NCBI RefSeq assembly: GCF_000473325.1
Contig: NZ_KI421513.1
Location: 1,621,217 to 1,685,216, forward strand
Direction: 5' to 3'
DNA from: Leisingera caerulea DSM 24564
GTDB taxonomy: Bacteria; Pseudomonadota; Alphaproteobacteria; Rhodobacterales; Rhodobacteraceae
Length of the DNA: 64,000 nucleotides
This document shows, piece by piece, positions 27,485-39,603 of the stretch. A model generated the notes under the pieces. That model was given only the letters and a program-made list of their open reading frames with translations. It made no database searches and was not told the origin of the DNA. The position numbers and the translations under genes were made by a program. The stretch's first letter is position 1; the number at the start of each line of letters is the position of its first letter.

Positions 27485-28747
27485 TCAGCCGGGCCTTCTG
27501 AGGAAGACCTGCACATCTGCCACGTTGGTGCCGGTGCCGCCGGTCATCAGAAGCGCATCTGCGGATTTCAGGGCGGCGTAGCTGTCATTGTTGGCGAGTA
27601 ATGCGTCCGGGTCCTGGCCGGAAGCCTTGATGGCCTCCCAGGTGGCAGGGGTGGCAATGCCGCCTGCTGCATCCGTGGGGCCATCGCGCCCGTCTGTGCC
27701 GCCGGAGAGGAACAGCCAGTCGCCGCTGAGGCGCCCGGCCCCCAGTTTGGCGACACGCAGGGCCAATTCCTGATTGCGGCCGCCAAGGCCGGTGCCAGTA
27801 AGCTGGACCGTGGTCTCGCCGCCGAAGATCAGCGCAACGGGTTTGTCCTTGGGAGCGGTTTCCGCAGCGGCCACAATGGTTTCCGCGGCCTCGGCCACTT
27901 TGCCGACCAGGCGGTGTGAGACCAGCTTGCAGGTCCAGTCCTCTGCCGCTGCGGCCATCATCGCCTTGAGGCTGTGGCGGTTGGAGCCGATCAGGGTGTT
28001 GGTCGCTGAGGGCGGAGTGTCCTGAGGTTCTTCAGCGGCGCTGAGATGGGATTTGACGGCCTCAGGCATGCTGCCCCAAATGCCCGCGCGCTGCAGGATT
28101 TCCCGCGCCTGAGCACGGGTGCCGATGGGCGCCACAGTCGGGCCGGAGGCAATGGCGCGCAGGTCGTCGCCGATCACGTCCGACAGGATGAAGGCCTGCA
28201 CCCGGGCCGGGGCGGCATGGCGCAGCAATCCGCCGCCTTTGATGTCCGACAGCTGCTGGCGGATCAGGTTCATCTCGTTGATTTCGAGGCCCGAGGCGAG
28301 CAGCAGCTTGTTCACCGAAGACTTGTCCGCCAGGGTCAGGCCGGAGGCGGGGGCCACCATCAGGGCGGAGCCGCCGCCTGAAATCAGGGCTATCAGCCGG
28401 TCATTGGGACCGAGAGAGACCGCCAGTTCAATGGCCGCCCGGCCGGCGGCGGCGCTGGTCTCATCCGGTACCGGATGGGCGCCGCAGAGCACCGTGGCGC
28501 CGGGAATCTCCGAATAGTTTTCAGAGTTTGTGATGACCAGCGCCTGGGAAGCGTCCGGGATCAGCGTTAGCGCCTCGCGCATCATCGGGATGGCTGCTTT
28601 GCCGACGGCCAGCAGCACATTCCTGCCGCCTTCGGGCAGGGGGGAGAGCGGCGAGAACGCCAACTGGGTGCGCAGGGCTTTGGCCGGGTCTGCCCGGTCG
28701 ACAGCGGCCTGAAACAGGGCCTTGGCGGTGGTCAGCAATCCGGTCAT
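27485..28747 (-). CDS. gckA: Glycerate 2-kinase (MOFRL family)
   Basis: 420 residues. N-terminal glycerate-kinase domain with LLAVGKAAIPM near residue 43 and LIALISGGGSALMVAPA near residue 120, then the C-terminal MOFRL domain (GGRNQELALRVA; FLSGGTDGRDGPTDAAGG). It makes 2-phosphoglycerate from glycerate, a serine-cycle step after HprA. The start at 28747 has GGGAG with good spacing; an ATG at 28753 is too close to it. Same strand as mcl upstream, 80 bases apart with a hairpin between. Confidence 0.92.
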   Translation of the reverse strand: MTGLLTTAKALFQAAVDRADPAKALRTQLAFSPLSPLPEGGRNVLLAVGKAAIPMMREALTLIPDASQALVITNSENYSEIPGATVLCGAHPVPDETSAAAGRAAIELAVSLGPNDRLIALISGGGSALMVAPASGLTLADKSSVNKLLLASGLEINEMNLIRQQLSDIKGGGLLRHAAPARVQAFILSDVIGDDLRAIASGPTVAPIGTRAQAREILQRAGIWGSMPEAVKSHLSAAEEPQDTPPSATNTLIGSNRHSLKAMMAAAAEDWTCKLVSHRLVGKVAEAAETIVAAAETAPKDKPVALIFGGETTVQLTGTGLGGRNQELALRVAKLGAGRLSGDWLFLSGGTDGRDGPTDAAGGIATPATWEAIKASGQDPDALLANNDSYAALKSADALLMTGGTGTNVADVQVFLRRPG

Positions 28748-28775
28748 ACGCATCTCCCTGGCATAGCGGCGCTTA

Positions 28776-28801
28776 GCCGCCCCGGCCGAAGCCGGGACGG
28801 C
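28776..28801 (-). other. Intercistronic hairpin between mcl and gckA
   Basis: GCCGCCCCGGC / GCCGGGACGGC with loop CGAA and one C-A mismatch, without a clear U-tract in the mcl-to-gckA direction. Confidence 0.5.
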
Positions 28802-28827
28802 GTAAGGTGTTGAAACCGAACGGCGGC

Positions 28828-29805
28828 TTAGTTGCCGGCGATCTGCTTGGCCTTTTCCACCAGCACTTCTGCCTGGCGGATCGAGGCATAGTCAATCAGG
28901 CGGCCATCCAGCGATACCGCGCCTTTGCCGGCGGCTTCAGCTTCGGCCATGGCTTCCAGGATGCGGTGCGCCTTGGTGATTTCGGCGTCCGACGGTGACA
29001 TCACTTCGTTGGCCAGTTCGATCTGGCTGGGGTGGATCGCCCATTTGCCTTCGCAGCCCAGAACCGCGGCACGTTTGGCGGCGGCCTTGTAGCCTTCCTT
29101 GTCCTGGAAATCACCGAACGGGCCGTCAATCGGGCGCAGGCCGTTGGCGCGCGCGGCCACCACCATGCGGGCCAGTGCATAGTGCCACATGTCGCCCCAG
29201 TGCACATCGCGCGAGCCGTCTCCGGCCGGGTCGGTCAGCACCGAGTAATCGGGGTTCACGCCGCCGATGATGGTGGTGCGGGCGCGGGTCGATGCGGCAT
29301 AGTCGGCAACCCCGAAATGCAGCGATTCATTGCGCTTGGAGGCTGCGGCAATTTCACTCACATTCTGCATGCCAAGCGCGGTCTCGATGATGTGCTCAAA
29401 GCCGATCCGCTTCTTCAGGCCCTTGGCGTCTTCGATCTGGGTGACCAGCATGTCGACGGCGTAAACATCGGCCGCGGTGCCCACCTTGGGGACCATGATC
29501 AGGTCGAGCCGTTCGCCTGCCTGTTCAACCACATCGACCACGTCGCGGTACATGTAGTGGGTGTCGAGCCCGTTGATTCGCACAGACATGGATTTGTTGC
29601 CCCAGTCGATGTCGTTCAGGGCTTCGATGATATTCTTGCGGGCCTGGTCCTTCTCGTCCGGCGCAACCGCGTCTTCGAGATCCAGGAAGATCACGTCGAC
29701 ATCTGATTTTGCTGCTTTTTCAAACATTTGCGGCTGCGAGCCAGGGATTGCCAGCTCGCTGCGGTTCAGGCGGCCAGGGGCCTGTTCGATGGTATGAAAC
29801 GACAT
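28828..29805 (-). CDS. mcl: L-malyl-CoA/beta-methylmalyl-CoA lyase
   Basis: 325 residues, CitE/HpcH-type aldolase fold: FLDLEDAVAPDEK near residue 40, LDLIMVPKVGT near residue 100, RIGFEHIIETALGM near residue 136. It cleaves malyl-CoA to acetyl-CoA and glyoxylate in the serine cycle and may also act in the ethylmalonyl-CoA pathway. The start at 29805 has GAGGAG upstream. The neighbours gckA, sgaA, mtkAB, hprA and ppc support this over citrate lyase beta subunit. Confidence 0.93.
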   Translation of the reverse strand: MSFHTIEQAPGRLNRSELAIPGSQPQMFEKAAKSDVDVIFLDLEDAVAPDEKDQARKNIIEALNDIDWGNKSMSVRINGLDTHYMYRDVVDVVEQAGERLDLIMVPKVGTAADVYAVDMLVTQIEDAKGLKKRIGFEHIIETALGMQNVSEIAAASKRNESLHFGVADYAASTRARTTIIGGVNPDYSVLTDPAGDGSRDVHWGDMWHYALARMVVAARANGLRPIDGPFGDFQDKEGYKAAAKRAAVLGCEGKWAIHPSQIELANEVMSPSDAEITKAHRILEAMAEAEAAGKGAVSLDGRLIDYASIRQAEVLVEKAKQIAGN

Positions 29806-29869
29806 GGGTGCGCTCCTCATTCGCAATGGGGTTTCGTCCTCTCCACTCTAGGCATTCCCCATGAGAAGG

Positions 29870-29893
29870 TTTCCTGTCAAGAAAAAAGTTTTC
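29870..29893. promoter_or_regulatory. Near-palindrome and AT-rich element before mcl
   Basis: TTTCCTGTCAAGAAA (29870-29884, one imperfect pair) runs into CAAGAAAAAAGTTTTC (29878-29893), about 65-88 bases upstream of mcl. Similar in form to the elements before dmmD/amt, mgsA and fhs. Confidence 0.35.
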
Positions 29894-29905
29894 ATTTAAA
29901 TACAT

Positions 29906-29975
29906 TCGCGCGGATGCGCGCCCGCGCGTCGCGCCCCCGCGGGCGCACGCGTATGCGCACACGCGTGCGAGGCGC
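29906..29975. other. Alternating purine-pyrimidine GC tract with inverted repeat
   Basis: A tract dominated by CG/CA/GT dinucleotides, including CGCACGCGT / ACGCGTGCG (29944-29969, 9 perfect pairs, 8-base loop). It lies just after the LuxR-type regulator stop (29993) and before the mcl promoter. It may act as that gene's terminator-like hairpin, though without a U-tract, and has Z-DNA-forming composition. Confidence 0.5.
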
Positions 29976-29992
29976 GAAGCGGCAGGGCGGGG

Positions 29993-30646
29993 TTATTCCT
30001 CCAGGCTGAAATCGCCCTTGGCAGCGCGGTTGGCGTAGTAGAACGCAATCGCCTGGGCGCGGTTCTTGACCGAGAGTTTTTCGTAGAGGTTCGACAGGTG
30101 GAACTTCACCGTGTTGGTCGAAATCTCCAGCTCCTTGCTGAGCTCTTTGTTGGTGAGCCCCTTGGACAGCGCCTCAAGCATCGTGCGCTCGCGGCGCGAC
30201 AACTGCTCAATCGGATCGGTCTGCAGGCCGCGGACGTCGAGGAAGGGGAAAACCATCTTGCCCGAAGCCACGGCCAGGCAGGTGTCCAGAAGCCCGTCGA
30301 CAGCGCTGGAACGCGGCGCAAAGCCAGCCGCGCCGGCGCTCATCGCCTTGCGCGGCACGTCGCCGCTGTCGTCGGCATAGACCACCAGCCGCGGCGCATT
30401 GGTCTGGTCGCGCAGCACCTCGATCAGCTTGGCGCCGCCGAGCGCGGGCAGGTTCCAGTCGATAATCCCGACCTGAACCGGCACCCGCATCACAGTTCCG
30501 AGGAAGCCTTCGGCGGTGGCGGAGGTGGCGACCAGCGAGAATCGCGGGTCCTTATCGAAGATCTCGGACATCGCCGACAGCACCAGCGGATTTGCGTCAG
30601 CAAGCATGACCGATATCGGGGAAACTTTGTCGCTTATAGGTGCCAT
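29993..30646 (-). CDS. LuxR/NarL-family response regulator with atypical receiver
   Basis: 217 residues. Receiver-like domain at about 10-125, with candidate phospho-acceptor Asp63 in IIDWNLP and a single acidic residue Asp17 where a pair is usual. By my alignment the conserved Thr/Ser is Ala and the conserved Lys is Arg112 (GFAPRSS). LuxR-type HTH at about 148-205 (LSRRERTMLEALSKGLTNKELSKEL...NTVKFHLSNLYEKLSVKNRAQAIAF). Divergent from sgaA across a gap full of TACCC half-sites. No partner kinase is adjacent. Probably controls the serine-cycle genes; inference. Confidence 0.88.
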   Translation of the reverse strand: MAPISDKVSPISVMLADANPLVLSAMSEIFDKDPRFSLVATSATAEGFLGTVMRVPVQVGIIDWNLPALGGAKLIEVLRDQTNAPRLVVYADDSGDVPRKAMSAGAAGFAPRSSAVDGLLDTCLAVASGKMVFPFLDVRGLQTDPIEQLSRRERTMLEALSKGLTNKELSKELEISTNTVKFHLSNLYEKLSVKNRAQAIAFYYANRAAKGDFSLEE

Positions 30647-30667
30647 TTGGTGCCCTTTTGTGAAAAA

Positions 30668-30755
30668 CTACCCGGATGGGTAGGGAGATTTTCGGTATGC
30701 AACGGTATTTTTACCGCTTTGGGTAGGATTTTCCCCATCCATTTAGATACCCAAA
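30668..30755. promoter_or_regulatory. Cluster of NarL-like TACCC/GGGTA sites between regulator and sgaA
   Basis: CTACCC-GGAT-GGGTAG (30668-30683), CGGTA-TTTT-TACCG (30703-30716), and TTTGGGTA (30718-30725) facing TACCCAAA (30748-30755). The TACCCAT/TACCCAA heptamers fit the NarL-class consensus TACYYMT or vary it by one base. They lie 150-240 bases before sgaA and 22-110 before the regulator start. Confidence 0.55.
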
Positions 30756-30903
30756 AGCAGGATATAGGAATGTTGCGGGTTTTGTCGACCTAGGGTTTCC
30801 TAGCGTTAACAGATGTTGACCGTCAGGAAACAAACCTTCCCAAAGTGAAGAAGGCCCGTGACCTCCGGCGCATCGGCAACGGACACCAAAGAGGTTTGAC
30901 CCG

Positions 30904-32154
30904 ATGACAGAACCCACGATCTTCCCCAGCCTGGAAATCCCGGAAACTCTGGCCGCAGGCCCTGGCCCGGGCAATACCGATCCCCGCGTGCTGCAGGCGT
31001 TTGCCAACACCGGCCTGGCCGACCACATGCAGGCGGACGTGCTGCGCGGCATGATCGAGTGCAAGCAGATGCTGCGTGACCTGTGGGGCACTGCCAACAC
31101 CTACACCTACGGCGTCGGCGGCACCGGCTTCTCGGGGCTGGATTGCATGCTGAACGCAATTCTGCCGGGCGACACCGTGGTTGCGTTCCAGAACGGCACC
31201 TTCTCCGGCATCGACGCAATGACCATCCGGATGAAGGCCGCCACCCGCGAGGAACTGGCCGCCGATGCGATGAACCCGCAGCCTGCCTCCGTCACCGTGA
31301 TTGACGTGCCGCACGGCGAGTCGGTCTCCGGCAAACTGGTGGAGCAGGTGCTGGCTGAGAAGAAACCCAAGTGGGCCTTCATGGCGCATTGGGAAACCGG
31401 CTCGGGCCGCATCAACGACCTCAAGAGCTTCTCGGACGCTTGTGTGAAGCATGGCGTGATGGGCCTCATTGACGCGGTATCCTCGCTGGGCATCGAAGAC
31501 TTTTCGATCGACGATTACCCGGGCGTTGCCGGCTGGGCCTCCTGCCCGCAGAAAGGCGTGCTGTGCCTGCCGCTGACCTATGCGCCGGTGTCCTTCACCG
31601 ACAAGTATATTCAGACCGTGCGTGAGAACGGCTGCCATTCCTATGTCCACAACCCGATCCTGGAAGCCCGCCACTGGGGCATCGTGGACGGTCAGGACGT
31701 TGCCGCCGGCACCTACCACCGCACTCATTCCGGCTATGCGGTTGCCGCCTTCCACGAGGCGCTGCGCATCACCCTGCAGCACGGCCGTGCCCAGAAGGCC
31801 CGCGACTATGCCTTCCACGAGAAAGCGCTGCGCGATGCCGTGACCGCGATGGGCTGCGACGTGACCAGCAACATGACCAGCCTGGTGGTTCTGAACCTGC
31901 CCGGCGATCTGGCCGGGCGCGAAAAAGAACTGGTTGGCAACTGCCGCGCCGTCGGTTTCGGCATCTGGCCGACCCTGTCGGAGCCGGTCCAGGTCCGCAT
32001 CGGCATCCTGAACCAGATCACCCCTGCCGCCATCACCGACATCGTCAACCGCTTCGGCAAGGCGATGAATGATATGGGCGCAAACGTCGACATGGACGCG
32101 ATCAACGCCCTGCTCGACCGGCACTACTCCGCAGCCCTCGAGGCCGCTGAGTAA
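30904..32154 (+). CDS. sgaA: Serine-glyoxylate aminotransferase
   Basis: 416 residues, class V PLP aminotransferase: [15 protein letters not shown] near residue 20, THWETG-like [25 protein letters not shown] near residue 190 and the PLP-lysine region [12 protein letters not shown] near residue 215. It converts serine plus glyoxylate to hydroxypyruvate plus glycine. First gene of the serine-cycle operon sgaA-mtkA-mtkB-hprA-ppc-glyA; GAGG lies upstream of the ATG. Confidence 0.94.
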   Translation: MTEPTIFPSLEIPETLAAGPGPGNTDPRVLQAFANTGLADHMQADVLRGMIECKQMLRDLWGTANTYTYGVGGTGFSGLDCMLNAILPGDTVVAFQNGTFSGIDAMTIRMKAATREELAADAMNPQPASVTVIDVPHGESVSGKLVEQVLAEKKPKWAFMAHWETGSGRINDLKSFSDACVKHGVMGLIDAVSSLGIEDFSIDDYPGVAGWASCPQKGVLCLPLTYAPVSFTDKYIQTVRENGCHSYVHNPILEARHWGIVDGQDVAAGTYHRTHSGYAVAAFHEALRITLQHGRAQKARDYAFHEKALRDAVTAMGCDVTSNMTSLVVLNLPGDLAGREKELVGNCRAVGFGIWPTLSEPVQVRIGILNQITPAAITDIVNRFGKAMNDMGANVDMDAINALLDRHYSAALEAAE

Positions 32155-32186
32155 CTTATTCCGACATCCATGAGGAGGAGAGGACC

Positions 32187-33386
32187 ATGGATATCCACGA
32201 GTATCAGGCCAAGGAAGTTCTGAGCAACTTCGGCGTGACCGTTCCGCCGGGCGCGCTGGCCTACAGCCCCGAGCAGGCGGCCTACCGCGCACGGGAACTG
32301 GGCGGCGACAAATGGATCGTCAAGGCCCAGGTCCATGCCGGCGGCCGCGGCAAGGCGGGCGGCGTCAAGCTGTGCAACTCCGAAGCTGAGATCTATGAGG
32401 CGACCGAAAACCTGTTCGGCAAAAAGCTGGTGACCCACCAGACCGGCCCCGAAGGCAAAGGCATCTACCGTGTCTATGTCGAAGGTGCGGTACCGATCGC
32501 CCGCGAGATCTATCTGGGCTTTGTGCTGGACCGGTCCAGCCAGCGGGTGATGATCGTTGCCTCGTCCGAAGGCGGTATGGAGATTGAGGAGATCTCTGCC
32601 GAGCGGCCCGAGTCCATCGTGCGCTCGACCGTTGAACCGGCAGTCGGCCTGCAGGATTTCCAGGCGCGCGAGATTGCTTTTGCCCTGGGCATCGAGCCGG
32701 CGATGACGCAGCAGATGGTGCGCACGCTCAAAGGCTGCTATCAGGCGTTTTCGGAACTGGATGCCACCATGGTTGAGATCAACCCGCTGGTGGTCACCTC
32801 GGACAACCGGGTCATCGCGCTGGATGCCAAGATGACCTTTGACGACAACGCCCTTTTCCGCCACCCGCAGATCGCTGAGCTGCGCGACAAGAGCCAGGAA
32901 GACCCGCGCGAAAGCCGCGCCGCCGACCGCGGCCTGTCTTATGTCGGCCTGGAAGGCAACATCGGCTGCATCGTGAACGGCGCAGGCCTGGCGATGGCAA
33001 CTATGGACACCATCAAGCTGGCCGGCGGTGAGCCTGCCAACTTCCTGGACATCGGCGGCGGTGCCACGCCCGAGCGGGTCGCCAAGGCGTTCCGCCTGGT
33101 GATGTCCGACAGCAACGTGCAGGCGGTTCTGGTCAATATCTTCGCCGGTATCAACCGCTGCGACTGGGTGGCGGAGGGCGTCGTGCAGGCGCTGCGCGAA
33201 GTGCAGGTCGACGTGCCCGTGGTGGTCCGCCTTGCCGGCACAAACGTGGAGGAAGGCCAGAAGATCCTGGCCCAGTCCGGCCTGCCGCTGATCCGCGCAA
33301 CCTCGCTGATGGAAGCCGCTGAGCGGGCCGTTGGTGCGTGGAAAAACGACCTCGACCAGAACACTCGTGTGAGGGCAGTTAAATGA
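32187..33386 (+). CDS. mtkA: Malate-CoA ligase (malate thiokinase) beta subunit
   Basis: 399 residues, ATP-grasp domain with [12 protein letters not shown] at the start, [15 protein letters not shown] near residue 48, [11 protein letters not shown] near residue 190 and the CoA-ligase domain [18 protein letters not shown] near residue 255. Very like SucC; the serine-cycle neighbours identify it as the malate-specific form. Makes malyl-CoA with MtkB for Mcl. Ends in an ATGA overlap with mtkB. Confidence 0.92.
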   Translation: MDIHEYQAKEVLSNFGVTVPPGALAYSPEQAAYRARELGGDKWIVKAQVHAGGRGKAGGVKLCNSEAEIYEATENLFGKKLVTHQTGPEGKGIYRVYVEGAVPIAREIYLGFVLDRSSQRVMIVASSEGGMEIEEISAERPESIVRSTVEPAVGLQDFQAREIAFALGIEPAMTQQMVRTLKGCYQAFSELDATMVEINPLVVTSDNRVIALDAKMTFDDNALFRHPQIAELRDKSQEDPRESRAADRGLSYVGLEGNIGCIVNGAGLAMATMDTIKLAGGEPANFLDIGGGATPERVAKAFRLVMSDSNVQAVLVNIFAGINRCDWVAEGVVQALREVQVDVPVVVRLAGTNVEEGQKILAQSGLPLIRATSLMEAAERAVGAWKNDLDQNTRVRAVK

Positions 33387-34276
33387 GCATCCTTCTTGAT
33401 CGCGAAAGCAAAGTCATCGTTCAGGGCATCACCGGCAAGATTGCCCGGTTCCACACCAAGGATATGATCGAATACGGAACCAACGTCGTAGGCGGCGTTG
33501 TACCGGGCAAGGGCGGCGAGACCGTCGAGGGCGTGCCTGTCTTCAACACCGTGAAGGAAGCGGTGGAGGCCACCGGCGCCAATGCCTCCTTGGTGTTCGT
33601 GCCGCCGCCGTTTGCAGCCGACTCCATCATGGAAGCGGCGGATGCGGGCATCAACTATTGCGTCTGCATCACCGACGGCATCCCGGCGCAGGACATGATC
33701 CGGGTGAAACGCTACATGTACCGCTATCCGAAGGATAAGCGGATGATCCTGACCGGACCGAACTGCGCGGGCACCATCTCGCCGGGCAAGGCGCTGCTGG
33801 GCATCATGCCGGGCCACATCTACCTGCCGGGCACCGTGGGCATCATCGGCCGGTCCGGCACCCTGGGGTATGAAGCCGCGGCGCAGTTGAAAGAGCTGGG
33901 CCTGGGGGTTTCCACCTCCGTCGGCATCGGTGGCGATCCGATCAACGGCTCCTCCTTCAAGGATATCCTGGAATGGTTCGAGAAGGATCCGGAAACCGAG
34001 GTCATCGCGATGATCGGTGAAATCGGCGGCCCGCAAGAAGCAGAAGCGGCGGATTACATCAAGAACCACGTGACCAAGCCGGTTGTGGCCTATGTCGCGG
34101 GTCTGACCGCACCCAAGGGCCGCACCATGGGCCACGCGGGCGCGATCATCTCGGCCTTCGGCGAGAGCGCCTCCGAGAAGGTGGAGATCCTGTCGGCGGC
34201 CGGCGTGACCGTTGCCGAAAACCCCGCAGTGATCGGCGAAACCATCGCAAGCGTGATGAAAAAGAACGCCGCCTGA
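33383..34276 (+). CDS. mtkB: Malate-CoA ligase (malate thiokinase) alpha subunit
   Basis: 297 residues, SucD-like: CoA-binding Rossmann segment [19 protein letters not shown] near residue 15, [20 protein letters not shown] near residue 125 and the active-site histidine in [10 protein letters not shown] near residue 245, phosphorylated during catalysis. Overlaps mtkA by four bases. Followed by a 99-base gap with two hairpins before hprA. Confidence 0.92.
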   Translation: MSILLDRESKVIVQGITGKIARFHTKDMIEYGTNVVGGVVPGKGGETVEGVPVFNTVKEAVEATGANASLVFVPPPFAADSIMEAADAGINYCVCITDGIPAQDMIRVKRYMYRYPKDKRMILTGPNCAGTISPGKALLGIMPGHIYLPGTVGIIGRSGTLGYEAAAQLKELGLGVSTSVGIGGDPINGSSFKDILEWFEKDPETEVIAMIGEIGGPQEAEAADYIKNHVTKPVVAYVAGLTAPKGRTMGHAGAIISAFGESASEKVEILSAAGVTVAENPAVIGETIASVMKKNAA

Positions 34277-34337
34277 TCCGGCTTTGGGTCAGGCGCGACG
34301 CTCCACCCCTGGCCTGGGGCAATGGCGGGGGTGGAGC
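34271..34337 (+). other. Two intercistronic hairpins between mtkB and hprA
   Basis: GCCTGA / TCAGGC (34271-34294, overlapping the mtkB stop) and GCTCCACCCC / GGGGTGGAGC (34300-34337), the second followed by CATTAATAAAGC, not a U-tract. Possible processing or attenuation site inside the serine-cycle operon. Confidence 0.5.
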
Positions 34338-34375
34338 GCATTAATAAAGCATAAGCACGACAGGGAGATGACATC

Positions 34376-35346
34376 ATGGCAAAGCCCAAGGTTCTTGTGA
34401 CCCGCCGCTGGCCCGCCGCAGTCGAGGCGCAGCTTTCTGAAGCCTTTGATGCTGTGCTGAATACCGGTGACACGCCGCTGAGCGAAGGCGAGCTGCGCGA
34501 TGCGATGAGATCCTATGACGCGGTGCTGCCGACCGTGACCGACAGGATTTCCGCCAAGGCGTTCGACATCGCCAAGCCGCAAGCCCGGATCATTGCCAAC
34601 TACGGTGTTGGCTACTCTCACATTGATATGCACGGCGCAGCAGGTCACAGCATGACGGTGACCAACACGCCGGATGTGCTCAGCGAATGCACTGCTGATA
34701 TCGCCATGACGCTGCTTTTGATGGTGGCCCGTCGCGCGAGCGAGGGCGAGCGCGAGCTGCGCGCCGGTCAGTGGACCGGCTGGCGCCCGACACATCTGGT
34801 CGGCACCAAGGTCTCCGGCAAGACGCTGGGCATCGTCGGTTTCGGCCGCATCGGCCAGGAAATGGCCCGGCGTGCCCACCACGGGTTCGGCATGAAGATC
34901 GTGGTGCAGAACCGCTCCCGCGTGTCACCTGATGTGCTGGCCCGCTACAACGCGACCCAGACAGACAGCCTGGAAGAGCTGATGCCGCAGTGCGACTTTG
35001 TCTCGCTGCACTGCCCCGGCGGGGCTGCAAACCGGCATCTGATCAACACCCGGATGCTGAACCTGATGAAGCCGGACGCCTTCCTTATTAATACGGCCCG
35101 CGGCGAAGTGATCGACGAACTGGCCCTGTCCCGCGCCCTGTGGTTCGAAACCATCGGCGGCGCCGGGCTGGATGTGTTCGACGGCGAGCCGTGCATCAAC
35201 CCGGACCTGATGGATTGCGACAACCTGGTGATGCTGCCGCACCTGGGCAGTGCCACCCGGGAGGCGCGCGAGGCGATGGGCTTTCGCGTGATTGATAACC
35301 TGACCGATTTCTTTGCAGGGCGCGAGCCGCGCGACCGGGTGATGTG

Positions 35347-35347
<1 letters not shown>
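34376..35347 (+). CDS. hprA: Hydroxypyruvate reductase (D-2-hydroxyacid dehydrogenase family)
   Basis: 323 residues. NAD-binding GKTLGIVGFGRIGQEMARRA near residue 143, catalytic Arg/Glu/His blocks in INTARGEVIDELALSRAL near residue 235 and VMLPHLGSATREAREAM near residue 285. Reduces hydroxypyruvate to glycerate between SgaA and GckA. AGGGAG precedes the ATG. The stop overlaps the ppc start by one base. Confidence 0.92.
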
Positions 35348-38007
<2,660 letters not shown>

Positions 38008-38020
38008 ACAGGAGCCCCGA

Positions 38021-39304
38021 ATGTCCAAAGACCTCTTTTTCACCCAATCCCTCGCCGAGCGCGATCCTGAGCTTTATGCCTCGATCACCGCGGAACTGGG
38101 CCGCCAGCGCGACGAGATCGAGCTGATTGCCTCCGAGAACATCGTCTCCGCCGCGGTGATGGAAGCGCAGGGCTCTGTGCTGACCAACAAATACGCCGAA
38201 GGCTACCCGGGGCGCCGCTACTACGGCGGCTGCCAGTATGTCGATGTCGCCGAAAACCTGGCGATCGACCGCGCCAAGCAGCTCTTTGGCTGCGAATTCG
38301 CCAACGTGCAGCCGAACTCCGGCTCCCAGGCGAACCAGGGCGTGTTCCAGGCGCTGATCCAGCCCGGCGACACCATCCTCGGCATGGATCTGGCCTCCGG
38401 CGGCCACCTGACCCACGGCGCGGCGCCGAACCAGTCGGGCAAGTGGTTCAACGCGGTGCACTACGGCGTGCGCAAAAGCGACAACCTGATCGACTACGAC
38501 CAGATCCAGGCACTGGCCACCGAGCACCAGCCCAAGCTGATCATCGCCGGCGGCTCCGCCATCCCGCGCCAGATCGACTTTGCCAAGTTCCGTGAAATCG
38601 CGGACAGCGTCGGCGCCTACTTCATGGTCGACATGGCCCATATCGCGGGCCTGATCGCCGCCGGTGAGCACCCCTCGCCGTTCCCGCATGCGCATGTCGC
38701 CACCACAACCACCCACAAGACCCTGCGCGGCCCCCGCGGCGGCATGATCGTGACCAACGACGAGGCGATCGCCAAGAAAGTGAACTCGGCGATCTTCCCT
38801 GGCATCCAGGGCGGCCCGCTGATGCATGTGATCGCAGGCAAGGCGGCGGCCTTCGGCGAGGCGCTGAAGCCGGAGTTCAAGGAATATCAGAAGCAGGTGC
38901 GGGCAAACGCGGCGGCGCTGGCGGACCAGCTGATCCAGGGCGGCCTGGACATCGTGACCGGCGGCACCGACACCCATGTGATGCTGGTCGACCTGCGGCC
39001 CAAGGGCGTGACCGGCAACATCGCCGACAAGGCGCTGGGCCGCGCCCACATCACCACCAACAAGAACGGCATCCCGTTCGACCCGGAAAAGCCGACCGTG
39101 ACCTCCGGCTTGCGCCTGGGCACGCCTGCCGGCACCACCCGCGGCTTCGGCGAGGCCGAGTTCCGCCAGATCGCCGACCTGATCATCGAGGTGATCGACG
39201 GGCTGGCGGCCAACGGTGAGGACGGCAACGCGGATGTGGAAGCCTCGGTGCGCGCCAAGGTCGCGGACCTCTGCGCCAAATTCCCGCTGTACCCGAACCT
39301 GTAA
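38021..39304 (+). CDS. glyA: Serine hydroxymethyltransferase
   Basis: 427 residues. [20 protein letters not shown] near residue 33, [16 protein letters not shown] near residue 50, and the PLP-lysine block [14 protein letters not shown] near residue 230. Condenses methylene-THF with glycine to serine, the entry of C1 carbon into the serine cycle. AGGAG sits 6 bases before the ATG at 38021; the open frame back to 37976 overlaps ppc. As last gene of the serine-cycle operon it is probably an assimilation-specific copy; another glyA elsewhere cannot be checked here. Confidence 0.95.
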   Translation: MSKDLFFTQSLAERDPELYASITAELGRQRDEIELIASENIVSAAVMEAQGSVLTNKYAEGYPGRRYYGGCQYVDVAENLAIDRAKQLFGCEFANVQPNSGSQANQGVFQALIQPGDTILGMDLASGGHLTHGAAPNQSGKWFNAVHYGVRKSDNLIDYDQIQALATEHQPKLIIAGGSAIPRQIDFAKFREIADSVGAYFMVDMAHIAGLIAAGEHPSPFPHAHVATTTTHKTLRGPRGGMIVTNDEAIAKKVNSAIFPGIQGGPLMHVIAGKAAAFGEALKPEFKEYQKQVRANAAALADQLIQGGLDIVTGGTDTHVMLVDLRPKGVTGNIADKALGRAHITTNKNGIPFDPEKPTVTSGLRLGTPAGTTRGFGEAEFRQIADLIIEVIDGLAANGEDGNADVEASVRAKVADLCAKFPLYPNL

Positions 39305-39330
39305 GCCCTTTCGCAGGTCTAAAGAAATTG

Positions 39331-39368
39331 AACCGCCGCGGCCCGTCAGCCGCGGCGGTTTTGCTTTG
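39331..39368 (+). terminator. Terminator of the serine-cycle operon
   Basis: AACCGCCGCGG / CCGCGGCGGTT, 11 perfect pairs around an 8-base loop, followed by TTGCTTTG. Confidence 0.85.
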
Positions 39369-39380
39369 CCGCACAGGCAG

Positions 39381-39444
39381 CCCTCCCGCGCCCCGCCCAA
39401 CGCCTTTGGGGCGGCCGCAGGCGGGCCTGAAAGGGGCGGGAGCG
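39381..39444. repeat. GC-rich intergenic repeat, family B (second copy)
   Basis: CTCCCGCGCCCCGCCCAACG start, GGGGCGGCCGCAGGCGGGCC middle and GGGGCGGGAGCG end; outer arms CTCCCGC and GCGGGAG can pair. Shares element order with 9849-9909. Confidence 0.4.
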
Positions 39445-39603
39445 TTTGGCGGCGGGACGGGAGGGCAGGGATGTTTTGCAAGGGGATTCCGCAAATCTGC
39501 CGGGAAAGTCCAAAAATTTGTGGGAAACTGTGGGGTGTTGCTGTAATACGGCGGCAAGCGATGCCTAATCGCATGAAGTCTGCAGTTGCTTACAGGTTGC
39601 CTC

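Noticed and set aside
30904..30960. Glycine or THF riboswitch upstream of serine-cycle genes
   Set aside because: No conserved riboswitch core could be recognised in 30647-30903; the palindromes there look like protein sites.
32187..34276. Succinyl-CoA synthetase (sucCD) instead of malate thiokinase
   Set aside because: Sequence alone is close to SucCD, but placement between sgaA and hprA/ppc with mcl nearby fits mtkAB; TCA-cycle neighbours are absent.
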